A stretch of 64,000 bases of DNA from assembly GCA_033065855.1 (NCBI GenBank), contig JAVXUO010000911.1:620001-684000 (forward strand), in the 5' to 3' direction. The stretch is from Escallonia rubra. Taxonomy: Eukaryota > Streptophyta > Magnoliopsida > Escalloniales > Escalloniaceae. Made by a program: the position numbers and the translations under genes. Shown here in pieces: positions 35,151 through 43,807 of the stretch; position 1 is the stretch's first letter, and each line of letters opens with the position of its first letter. The notes beneath the pieces were generated by a model that saw only the letters and a list, made by a program, of their open reading frames with translations, was not told the origin of the DNA and made no database searches.

Positions 35151-35250
35151 TAAATGTAATACGCTATTTTGAATCGCTATAAATGTAATACGCTAAATGT
35201 AATACGCTGATTTGTATAAACCTAACATTGAATTATAAGGAAATTCAAAA

Positions 35251-35391
35251 TACTTACTTTGGTGACTTGATGTATTTGAAGAAAAATCTACCGATCTTCT
35301 AGCGATTATCCACCGATCTTCTAGCGCTAAATTTTTTTGGTTTGTAGAGAAGAAGTGTGGAGAAGAAGGGTTGGGGGGAGGGGATTATAAA
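35251..35391 (-). promoter_or_regulatory. Inward promoter, leader and splice donor, E1 right arm
   Basis: Mirror of the left copy: the TATA box is TTTATAATCCC (35381-35391, minus strand), the donor G of GTAAGT is at 35257. It points toward the palindrome loop, antisense to the right-arm protease gene. Confidence 0.6.
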
Positions 35392-35546
35392 GAGAGAAAA
35401 GTGAGGAAGAGAGAAGAAAAAAGAGGGAAAAAAAAACCCCGTGAGTGGTCTCTGCAAAGTGCCCGAATAGACTGCAAAAAAAATTTGGAAGGACAGTCAC
35501 GGGGGAAGGACAGTCACGGGGGAGGGAAGGACGCGCGTGGGGGGGG

Positions 35547-35755
35547 GGCGCCACGTGGCAGGGGGGAGGGGAAGCCGCGGGGCCCCTTCACGGGGTGGGC
35601 CACGTGGCAGGGCCATCGCCCCAACCGGCGCCCCTTCATACGGTTGGGCCACGTGGCAGGCGCGGGGGAGGCCACGTGGCAGGGCCATCAACCAACCGGC
35701 GCCCCTTCACGCGGTTGGGCCACGTGGCAGTCGTGGGGGACGCCACGTGGCAGGC
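35547..35755. repeat. G-box palindrome array, E1 right arm
   Basis: Mirror of the left array with six CCACGTGG palindromes between 35549 and 35752 and the same GGCGCC/AACCGG spacers. Slightly shorter than the left array. An N is present at 35787 just beyond it. Confidence 0.75.
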
Positions 35756-36340
35756 TTGTGCTCGATTTTTTTTTTTTGTGGGAGCCNACCAAAAAATCTG
35801 AAATTTTTTGTGTGGGAGCAACAAAAAAAAAAGTTACGCAAAAGCCACCAACTGCTTCTCTTATATGCGGTTGGTGGGCAAAAAAATTGTTAAAAAAAAA
35901 AAGTGCTTACCAACCGCCCTAAGAGAAGCGGTCGGGGCTAAAAAAAAAGGAGTGCTTTTTTGTGGTGGGGCCCACGACAAAAAGAAATCCTACCCAACCG
36001 CTTCTCTTACATGCGGCCAACCGCTTCTCTTACATGCGGTTGGGTGGAGAAAATTTTTTTATCCACCGGTGGGTGTGGATCGGTTCCCTATATATATATA
36101 TATCCCACCCATCGTCCGGCATGCGGTCCCCCTTCCTGCCTGCCACGTGGCAGGGGTCCCCCCCCCCTGCCTGCCACGTGCCATCCCCCTCCGGTCCCCC
36201 CCCCCCCCCAAATCCGGTTCACCATTTTGCAGCCCCCCTCCCCATTTTGCAGCCCCCCTGCCACGTGCCCGGTTCCCCCGTCCTTTTTTCGACGTTTCTC
36301 GGCTTTCTTTCATCTCTCTCCCTCCCTCATTTTTTTCCTC

Positions 36341-36515
36341 TTTATAAACCCTTCTCCCCAAACCATTTCTTCAACTCCCCATCATCTTTACCAACACACA
36401 CTTCATACTCCATATCTCACTTACATAATCTCCACAACAATACAAACGAAAAAAATTTACGCTAGAAGATCGGTGGATTTTTCTTGATACAAATATATCA
36501 AGTTAAAACAAGTAA
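36341..36515 (+). promoter_or_regulatory. Inward promoter and splice donor, E2 left arm
   Basis: TTTATAAACCC at 36341 is followed by the conserved leader and AAAACAAGTAAGTATTTT with the donor GT at 36512. Confidence 0.55.
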
Positions 36516-37351
36516 GTATTTTAAATTTTTTATAATTCAATGTTAATTTCAAATTGTTCTTACCAATGATTTGTTTAAATTGTGTTTAGCTTAAATTGTT
36601 CTTACCAATGATTTGTTTAAATTGTGGTTAGCTTAAATTGTTCTTACCATAGTCTAAAATTCTTGTTTTTTGAGAGTTTGAAATTAGGGATTGAACTAGC
36701 GTTTATTAGCGAATATTCATTCGAAGTCAAAAAAATTGTCATTTTTATAGGGCGTCAAAATTTGAATTTATTACGAATTTATAAAAAATAGCTATAGGTA
36801 GATTTTGCAAAAGTGCAAAAAAGATACCCTAGTTATTTTTAAAAGATCTATATCAGGGAAAAATCAACTGATACGGGGAACCTTGTAACTTCGCAGTGTA
36901 ATTTATGAGAACCCTAGGCTGTTGGGAAGTTTCGTTTCCCCGGAATTTGCGTCATTCCGATGTCGTTAGCTATTTTTTGGCCGAACGAGCTTTTAAGCGC
37001 TCGATCCGGACACCGGTTCAGGTGTTCAGGTTCTCCGTATCAGTTGATTTTTCCCTGATATAGATCTTTTAAAAATAACTAGGGACTCTTTATTGCACTT
37101 TTGCAAAATCTAGCTCTAGCTATTTTTTATAAATTCGTGAAAAATTCAAATTTTGACGCCCTAAAAAAATGACTATTTTTTGGACTTCGAATGAATATTC
37201 GCTAATAAACGCTAGGTTAATCCCTAATTTCAAACTCTCAAAAAACAAGAATTTTAGACTATTGTAAGAATAATTTAAGATAAACACAATTTAAATAAAT
37301 CATTGGTAAGAACAATTTGAAATTAACATTGAATTATAAGAAAATTTAAAA

Positions 37352-37530
37352 TACTTACTTGTTTTAACTTGATATATTTGTATAAAGAAAAAATCCACCG
37401 ATCTTCTAGTGTAAATTTTTTTCGTTTGTATTGTTGTGGAGATTATGTAAGTGAGATATGGAGAATGAAGTGTGTGTTTGTAAAGATGATGGGGAGTGGA
37501 AGAAATGGTTCGGGGAGAAGGGTTTATAAA
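37352..37530 (-). promoter_or_regulatory. Inward promoter and splice donor, E2 right arm
   Basis: Minus-strand TTTATAAACCC (37521-37530) and donor GTAAGTA (G at 37358). Mirror of the left arm. Confidence 0.55.
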
Positions 37531-38310
37531 GAGGAAAAAATGAGCGATTGAGATGAAAGAAAGCAGAGAAACGTCGGAAAAAGGACGGGGGAACCGGGCA
37601 CGTGGCAGGGGGGCCGCAAAATGGGGGGGGGGCTGCAAAATGGTGACCCGGATTTGGGGGGGGGGGGGGCAGAGGGGGTGCCACGTGGCAGGCAGGGAAG
37701 GGGGGAAATTATATATATATGGGGGCCCTATATATATATATGAGGGACCGATCCCTGTCTACCGGTGGGAAAAATTTTATTTTTCCCACCGAACCGCAAT
37801 TTAGAACCGCGGTTGGGAGAAATGTCAGCCGTCACATTAATGGAGCATTAATGACAGGGAAAAGGACGAAATTTTGGCAAAAATATCACGATAAAATGTG
37901 TGAAAATCACACATTTTGGCCAACCGCATTTCATTTATGCGGAGGGCATTAATGCCCAACCGCATAAATGAATTGCGGACCGAATAAATGCAAGGCCCCA
38001 ACCGCATTTTCTTTATGCAGGCCGCAAACAGGGGCGCAACCGCATAAAGGAAAGGAGCTTCAAATGGCCCCCCCTCCCACGTGGCATCATCCCACCGGTG
38101 ATGCTCTGCCACGTGGCGCCCCCCCCCCCCCCCCGGTGAAGCCCCCACCCGTGTCCTTCCCCTCATTTTGGTGAAGGCACGTGGCCGTCCTTCCCTGTCC
38201 TTCCCTCCCCCGTGACCCTTTCCCCTCTTTTCTTTTTTTGCAGAGATCTGCCAAAGACTTTATTTGCGCTCACGGGTTTTATTTTTTCTGTCTTCTTTCT
38301 TCTCACTTTT

Positions 38311-38516
38311 TTCCTTTATAATCCCCTCTCCCCCAACCCTTCTTACGCACTCTATCCGAAAGATACCAACAATACTCTCCACCACAATACTCTCCACAAC
38401 TCAATACTCTCTACAACTATTTTTCGCCAAAAAATTTTACGCTAGAAGATCGGTGGATAACCGCTAGCAGATCGAAGGAATTTTCTTGAAATATATATAT
38501 CAAGTCACAACAAGTA
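38311..38516 (+). promoter_or_regulatory. Inward promoter and splice donor, E3 left arm
   Basis: CCTTTATAATCCCC (about 38313) then leader TACGCTAGAAGATCGGTGGA and CACAACAAGTAAGTATTTTG with the donor GT at 38514. Confidence 0.55.
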
Positions 38517-38739
38517 AGTATTTTGAATTTCGTTATAATTCAATGTTAGGTTTATCAAAATCAGCGTATTACATTTATAGACTCCAAAATAGCGATTTTT
38601 TAGGGCGCCAAATATAGACAATTTTTCACGCATTTATAAAAAATAGCTAGAGCTCGATTTTGCAAAAGTGCAAAAAAGAGACCCTAGTTATTTTTAAAGG
38701 ATCTGTATCAGGTAAAAATTTCAGATTTTTCCAAAGACT

Positions 38740-39115
38740 GTAACACTATGTGTGTTTAATGCGAATACGAAACGTAATTATCGCTAAAAGCGAAAACTTA
38801 ACTAGACAGATTTTTCACGAATTTATAACAAATAGCTAGCGCTAGATTTTTTCAAAGTACAAAAAAGAGACCCTAGTTAGTTTTAAAGGATCTGTATCAG
38901 GTAAAAATTTCAGATTTTTTCAAAGACTGTAACACTATGTGTGTTTAATGCGAATACGAAACGTAATTATCGCTAAAAGCGAAAACTTAACTAGACAGAT
39001 TTTTCACCATTTTATAACAAATAGCTAGTGCTAGATTTTGCCAAAGTGCAAAAAAGACACCCTAGATATTTTTAAAGGATCTGTATCATGTAAAAATTTC
39101 AGATTTTTCCAAAGA
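38740..39115 (+). repeat. ~188-bp tandem repeats, block 1 of E3
   Basis: Two units starting TGTAACACTATGTGTGTTTA at about 38740 and 38929, each with TTATCGCTAAAAGCG and CAAAAAAGAGACCCTAG. Confidence 0.8.
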
Positions 39116-39689
39116 CTGGAAAGGAGTTAACTGATACGGGGAACCTTGTAAGTCTGCAGTGTATTTTAAAATACCAAGCTAGCGCGACTTCGCGCGAAAA
39201 TTTTACGAGAACCCTAGGATGTTGGGAAGTTCCATTCCCCAGGAATTCGGGCCATTCCGAAGCCGTTACCTATTTTTTTGGCCGAACGGCCCCTTAAGCG
39301 CCCGATCCGGACACCGGTTCGGGATTTTTGGGCGAAACCTCCGTAAAATACTTTTTAGCTCAAGAATGAATTCAGGAAGCGTAAAATAGCATTTCGAAGC
39401 ACTTTGCGATTTTCCGATGCCAAGGGGCATTTCGGTAATTCGCCGCCCCGAGCGGGGTATTCCGGTAATTTTATAGTGTTAAGTTTTTCGACGGACTTTT
39501 TAGTCCAGAAATGAAATTACAAAACCTGAAATGTTGTTTTGGATCTAATGTGGCGCGCATGGGGGTGATAATTAACCCCCGGGGGCATTTCGGTAATTTG
39601 CCGCCCACCGGGGGTATTTTCGTAACTGAACGTTGTAACACAACTGGACTGGAGGAAATAATTGTCAACACTATGTGTGTTCCTAGGGT

Positions 39690-40262
39690 GTAACACTATG
39701 TGTGTTTAATGCGAATACGAAACGTAATTGTCGCTAAAGGCGAAAACTTAACTAGACAGATTTTTTTTCACGAATTTATAAAAAATAGCTAGCGCTAGAT
39801 TTTGCCAAAGTGCAAAAAAGAGACCCTAGTTAGTTTTAAAGGATCTGTATCAGGTAAAATTTTCAGATTTTTCCAAAGACTGTAACACTATGTGTGTTTA
39901 ATGCGAATACGAAACGTAATTGTCGCTAAAGGCGAAAACTTAACTAGACGGTTTTTCACGCATTTATAAAAAATAGCTAGCGCTAGATTTTGCCAAAGTG
40001 CAAAAAAGAGACCCTAGTTATTTTTAAAGGATCTGTATCAGGTAAAAATTTCAGATTTTTCCAAAGACTGGAACACTATGTGTGTTTAATGCGAATACGA
40101 AACGTAATTATCGCTAAAAGCGAAAACTTAACTACACAGATTTTTTGGCAACGAATTTATAAAAAATAGCTAGAGCTAGATTTTGCCGAAGTGCAAAAAA
40201 GAGACCCTAGTTAGTTTTAAAGGATCTGTATCAGGTAAAAATTTCAGATTTTTCCAAAGACT
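39690..40262 (+). repeat. ~188-bp tandem repeats, block 2 of E3
   Basis: Three further units of the same family starting near 39690, 39884 and 40071, separated from block 1 by about 570 bp of unique sequence. The units of block 2 carry G/A variants in the TCGCTAAA(G/A)GCG core. Confidence 0.8.
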
Positions 40263-40533
40263 GGAAAGGGGTTAACTGATACGGGGAACCTTGTAAGCTG
40301 CAGTGTATTTTAAAATATCAAGGTAGGGTGACTTCGCGCGAAAATTTTACGAGAAGCCTAAGATGTTGGGAAGTTCCATTCCCCAGGAATTCGGGCCATT
40401 CCGAAGCCGTAATTTTGACGCCCTAAACACGAATTTTAGACTATGGTAAGAACAATTTAAGCGTAACACAATTTAAACAATCAATTGGTAAGAACAATTT
40501 GAAATTAACATTGAATTATAAGAAAATTTAAAA

Positions 40534-40690
40534 TACTTACTTGTTTTGACTTGAAAAGAATGACGAAAAATCCACCGATCTTCTAGCGTAAAAAAATTTT
40601 GTTTGTATTGTTTTGGAGATTATGTAGGTGAGATATGGAGAATGAGGAGATTGTTTAAATTGTGGTTCGGGGAGGGAGATTTTATAGAGA
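40534..40690 (-). promoter_or_regulatory. Inward promoter and splice donor, E3 right arm
   Basis: Minus-strand CTCTATAAAATCTCC near 40680 and donor GTAAGTA with G at 40540; the leader again contains the GCTAGAAGATCGGTGGA block. Confidence 0.55.
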
Positions 40691-41232
40691 GAAAAGGAAG
40701 AAAGAAGACACTTTCTCCTAGGAAACCCGTGAGTGAGCAGTAGGGTGGTGGGAGGGAAAAATGACACGTGGGGGTGGGGGGAGGGGGGAAATGACGCGTG
40801 GGGGGAAGGGGTCATCACGGGGGGAAAGACGGCATCACGGGTGATGGAAAGGACAATGGGGGTGGGGCCTTGTCTTTCTCTTTCGGGGAAAAAAGGACAT
40901 GCCCGAAGGGTGGGGGCCACCGGGGGGGGGGGGGGGAAGGAAGGTTGACCGGAGGAGGGGTGGGGGGAGGAAGGGTGGGGGAGAAAAAAGGACAAAAACA
41001 ATCGCAACAAAGAGTTGCGATTGGCATTTTTGTGCAATGATTCCTGGAATGATTGTTTTTTTTTTCAATCATTCCAATCGCAATAAAGAGTTGCGATTGG
41101 CATTTTTGTGCAATGATTCCAATCGCAACTCTTTATTGANATTGGATTTATTTGCTTTTGTGGAATCGCTGCTCTTAGCAGCGATTCGGTGGATAAATCG
41201 TTAATTTCCCACCGGTGGATGTTCATCGGCCC

Positions 41233-41277
41233 CTATATTTATATATATACATATATATATATATACATATACATATA
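41233..41277. repeat. (TA)n-rich tract at the E3/viral junction
   Basis: Imperfect TATATA/CATATA dinucleotides directly abut the first viral base (about 41278). Endogenous pararetroviruses in rice and other plants are often found in TA-rich repeats, so this is a plausible integration site. Confidence 0.85.
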
Positions 41278-41997
41278 ATGGGAGGGGGGTTTGGCCGGAA
41301 AGAACAAATCCCAAGATTTTCTGATTTAGTCTACTTCGTTAAACCAGTCGTCAATCCTTGCGGACCTGCCAAGGGCATACCGACGTCTGGTATCCGTAGA
41401 TTAATCATTCAAAAGGGATAGAGTCCCCGGTTGGACCGTGATCCATTAAGGACGAAGCATAATATAGATAAAAACACAGCGGAATACTGAAAAGATTCGA
41501 AAAAGATAGGGCAAAAACTTAGAGAGAGAGAGAGTCTATGTAGAAGATTTCATTTTTCAAAACTTCAGGATGCTGGATAGGTTTTGACAAGACTTCAATC
41601 TCAGGATGCTAGGTTGAACTACCAAGGTTCTCTTTTAAGGTTATAAACTCAGGGCATGCGTTAGTCTGCGGGCTTTCAACGCCATCACTAGGCAATAACC
41701 CTGTACGACTCGCTCCCACTATTGTTTTGAACCCATAAAGAAGACTCTGGTAATTCGTTTTTAAAGCATAATCGATTTAGATCAGGGAAAACCTGGGGTA
41801 AGCATAATCATAAAAAAAAAAAAAAATATTTTAAAAGAGTCTCTCTTTCCCAAGTAAATGCCATATGATTTTGAATCAAAACATTATTAAGATGTTTTTA
41901 GTCATATCAGACTTAGAAATGTTCCTGTTCGATTCATAGAATGTGTTTCGCCATTGAGCGTTTTCACCCCGAAATGATAAACAAGTTTAAAGAGTAA

Positions 41998-42010
41998 AAC
42001 TTACTGGGAA
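41998..42010 (-). promoter_or_regulatory. Candidate 5' splice site in viral leader, copy A
   Basis: CCCA|GTAAGTTTTAC in viral sense, donor G at 42004, about 125 nt after the predicted start. Copies B and C have CCAA|GTAAGT at 51198 and 56622. The GTAAGT core is the plant consensus and is kept in all three copies. Confidence 0.55.
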
Positions 42011-42048
42011 TAAAGCTTGCTGAGTAACTTGCGCTTGAATCGAAAGGT

Positions 42049-42117
42049 TTAAAGAGAAAGGCAGTTGATTGTAAAGAAGAGAAGGATGTAACAAGAGTAG
42101 CTTGAGAGCTTTTGCAT
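42049..42117 (-). CDS. Leader short ORF, 22 codons, copy A
   Basis: First ATG after the predicted start site (ATG at 42117, stop TAA at 42049-42051), encoding a Ser/Leu/Phe-rich peptide that begins MQKLSSYSCY. Short ORFs near the 5' end of the leader are a regular feature of caulimovirids and take part in ribosome shunting; a role here is inferred only from position. Confidence 0.4.
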   Translation of the reverse strand: MQKLSSYSCYILLFFTINCLSL

Positions 42118-42162
42118 ATATGTTCGCCTTCTTATCTCCCTCTTTACCAGTGAATCTGCCTT

Positions 42163-42171
42163 CTACTTATA
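42163..42171 (-). promoter_or_regulatory. Viral TATA box, copy A
   Basis: TATAAGTAG in viral sense, preceded by CCCCTGTC. The same box is at 51347-51355 (copy B) and 56772-56780 (copy C). It is the expected position for the pregenomic RNA promoter, downstream of the transactivator ORF. Confidence 0.7.
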
Positions 42172-42472
42172 GACAGGGGAAAATTTTAAAGCTATTCTAA
42201 GATATTGCATCTGTACAAGAGGACGAAAAAACTTTAAGTTACTACATTACAAACTACTTTTTGCTAAAGTCTTAAAGTAGTGTCTTAAAGTCTAAAGTTA
42301 AACAGTAGGCTAGGATTCCTTGTCTGATAGCCTTTCTTCGCTGTCCTTTGTCTTCTTCTTATTGCCGACGTGCTTGCTGTCAGTTGTGAGTGCGCCTTTA
42401 CCAAAAGAAGAGATGCTTGCTGTCTGATGTCAGTGTTTCTAAAAGAGATTCTTCTTTGCTGTCAGTTTCTCT

Positions 42473-43750
42473 TTATTTTTTGAGAGGCCTATCTTCGTCT
42501 TGGTCTTCAGTCTTGTCAGAAGAATCACTTGATGTAGCAGCAAAACTGGGGCTCTGTCTTTGAGCATCCTGGAATAGTGAATCTTCAGAGTTGCTAGTTT
42601 CAGCCTTGCACGCTATTGTCTTGTTGACTAATTCTGATAGAACTTTGGCTACTTGAGTTTGTATAGCCAGAGCTTGCCTTTTTGCCTTCTTGCTTTTAAG
42701 TTTTCTTAATTCCATTTTTCCCAAATGGACAGGGGTCTCAGGATTTGATGAGTCTTTACCAGTCACCTGTTGAACTGGACTAGGAATATGTTCTCCCATA
42801 TTCAAAGGATTTTCAGTGTTTTTGAGTAAAACACCAACTACATCAGGACTTGAGGAGTCTTTACCAGTAGCCTGTGATACTGGACTAGGTGCTTTTTCTC
42901 CCGAGCACATGGGTTTTTCAGTAATTTTAAGTAAATTACCAACTGTAACAGGACTTGATTTGTCTTTACCAGAAGCCTGTGAATCTGGACTAGGTGTTCC
43001 TTTAATACCCGAAACACTGGGTTTTGATTGTTTGGAAGTAAGAAGGGTAATATATTTTTGCTTCCAATCATTTGCTTCTAATTCAGCCACCTGCAACTGA
43101 GTTTTAAGCTGGTTAATTTGCAAATTAAAATGTGATTTTTCTAAAGATAAATAATCATGTCTTGATTTTAAATTATTGTGGTTTCTAATTAAGGTATTAC
43201 AGTTCGTACAATCTGCTATAGTGTCTGAAATAGAAGTGTCTTGACATTCTGGGCTAATATAATAATTTGGGCCATAATGGGTCTGCATTAAGGTGGTTGC
43301 TTCTTGAAATGTTATAGTGCCTTTGTACCATGGCAATTTTTCATTTCCGACGCCTCCTACCATCGCTTCTGGGTAATTTTTATAAATTCCCGGAATATTG
43401 CCTTTGAATACACAATAAAAGTTGTATTTTTTAGTGTCTCTTATCTTATGAAAATAATTTGCAACAGCATTGACTGTGTTGACAAACCATCCATTGTCTT
43501 TCTTAACATAGGATTGCCATAAATTGTCTAATAGAGTTCTTTGATCGACTGGAAAAGGACCAATTTTATGATCCTTGACTTGGAATCTTGAACCAGCATG
43601 TAAAACTTCTAAATTATTACCATTGTAGTTTATTCTATTTCTACCCAGGTTGTCTACATAACTTAAGAACTGTGTGGGAAAAATAGGATGTGCCTGGTTT
43701 GTCTGGTTTTGTCTCGTCTGAGCAGAAGATGCTGAAGCTGAAGAAGCCAT
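42473..43750 (-). CDS. Viroplasmin/translational transactivator (TAV-like), copy A
   Basis: 425 aa from the ATG at 43750; the reading frame is open five codons further upstream but only through the splice-acceptor tract, with no ATG. The viroplasmin domain (N-terminal RNase H1-like fold) is at about residues 110-160, with YNFYCVFKGNIPGIYKNYPE and WYKGTITFQEATTLM. A coiled coil follows (about 200-235), then three tandem ~36-residue repeats containing PSP..Q.(T/S)GKD.SSP and LLK.TE.P (about 250-345), a basic stretch (KLKSKKAKRQ) and an acidic Ser-rich tail. In caulimoviruses this protein forms inclusion bodies and lets ribosomes reinitiate on polycistronic RNA. The frame is intact. Confidence 0.85.
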   Translation of the reverse strand: MASSASASSAQTRQNQTNQAHPIFPTQFLSYVDNLGRNRINYNGNNLEVLHAGSRFQVKDHKIGPFPVDQRTLLDNLWQSYVKKDNGWFVNTVNAVANYFHKIRDTKKYNFYCVFKGNIPGIYKNYPEAMVGGVGNEKLPWYKGTITFQEATTLMQTHYGPNYYISPECQDTSISDTIADCTNCNTLIRNHNNLKSRHDYLSLEKSHFNLQINQLKTQLQVAELEANDWKQKYITLLTSKQSKPSVSGIKGTPSPDSQASGKDKSSPVTVGNLLKITEKPMCSGEKAPSPVSQATGKDSSSPDVVGVLLKNTENPLNMGEHIPSPVQQVTGKDSSNPETPVHLGKMELRKLKSKKAKRQALAIQTQVAKVLSELVNKTIACKAETSNSEDSLFQDAQRQSPSFAATSSDSSDKTEDQDEDRPLKK

Positions 43751-43770
43751 CTGAAAATAAAACAAGAAAG
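43751..43770 (-). promoter_or_regulatory. Candidate 3' splice site at TAV start, copy A
   Basis: Viral-sense CTTGTTTTATTTTCAG|ATG: a pyrimidine-rich tract and CAG directly in front of the transactivator ATG. The identical arrangement occurs in copies B (before 52932) and C (before 58357). Confidence 0.55.
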
Positions 43771-43807
43771 TTGTCTGTCTCTAAGGAAATCTGTCTGATT
43801 AGTTTAT

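Larger units (their letters stand above)
28196..36083. mobile_element. E1: 7.9-kb palindromic element with a Ulp1 protease gene in each arm
   Basis: The left arm is 28196-32060, the loop 32061-32087 (27 bp) and the right arm 32088-36083. Outer ends are CCGATCCACACCCACCGG and its complement. Each arm, from the end inward, holds a CCAACCGC hairpin region, a G-box palindrome array, a TATA box with leader and splice donor, about 1.5 kb of conserved non-coding sequence, and a Ulp1-type protease gene transcribed outward from the loop. Arms differ by substitutions, by one 60-bp repeat unit, and by a ~323-bp tandem duplication in the right arm. Ulp1-containing plant elements are known among Mutator-like (for example Kaonashi) and CACTA elements; no transposase is present here. 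Confidence 0.8.
36084..37747. mobile_element. E2: short palindromic relative of E1
   Basis: Left arm about 36084-36885, unpaired middle about 36886-37026, right arm about 37027-37747. It shares with E1/E3 the CCACGTGG motifs (near 36141, 36172 and 37682), TATA boxes, leader TACGCTAGAAGATCGGTGGA, splice donors and the GATCTATATCAGG/AACTGATACGGGG blocks. It encodes no protein. Both outer ends run into TATATA sequence. Confidence 0.75.
37748..41229. mobile_element. E3: palindromic relative of E1 with internal tandem repeats
   Basis: Ends are CCGATCCCTGTCTACCGG and the complement of CCGGTGGATGTTCATCGG. Terminal arms of about 0.8 kb are only partly symmetric: the left has CCAACCGC units and GCCACGTGG, the right has AATCGCAA...TTGCGATT hairpins. 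Both keep the TATA/leader/donor block. The interior consists of two tandem-repeat blocks around a unique GATACGGGGAACC segment. No coding gene. An N lies at 41140. Confidence 0.7.
41278..42472 (-). promoter_or_regulatory. Viral intergenic region and leader, copy A
   Basis: Contains, in viral sense, an AT-rich upstream region with repeated CTTTAAGACTTTA-like motifs, the TATA box, a 22-codon leader ORF, a splice donor, a long non-coding leader and the common end TTCTTTCCGGCCAAACCC. No sequence matching the usual tRNA-Met primer-binding site of this family was found. Confidence 0.7.

Noticed and set aside
14350..36083. Palindromes as assembly fold-back artefacts
   Set aside because: Arms carry independent substitutions, indels, repeat-number differences and nested insertions, which a mirrored read error would not produce.
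41380..41400. Primer-binding site at GTCTGGTATCC
   Set aside because: The TGGTATC part is on the plus strand, opposite to viral sense, and does not extend to the expected complement.
42473..42490. AATAAA at the end of the transactivator ORF as the viral polyadenylation signal
   Set aside because: It overlaps the stop codon and lies upstream of the promoter; caulimovirid poly(A) signals are normally in the leader, so function is unproven.
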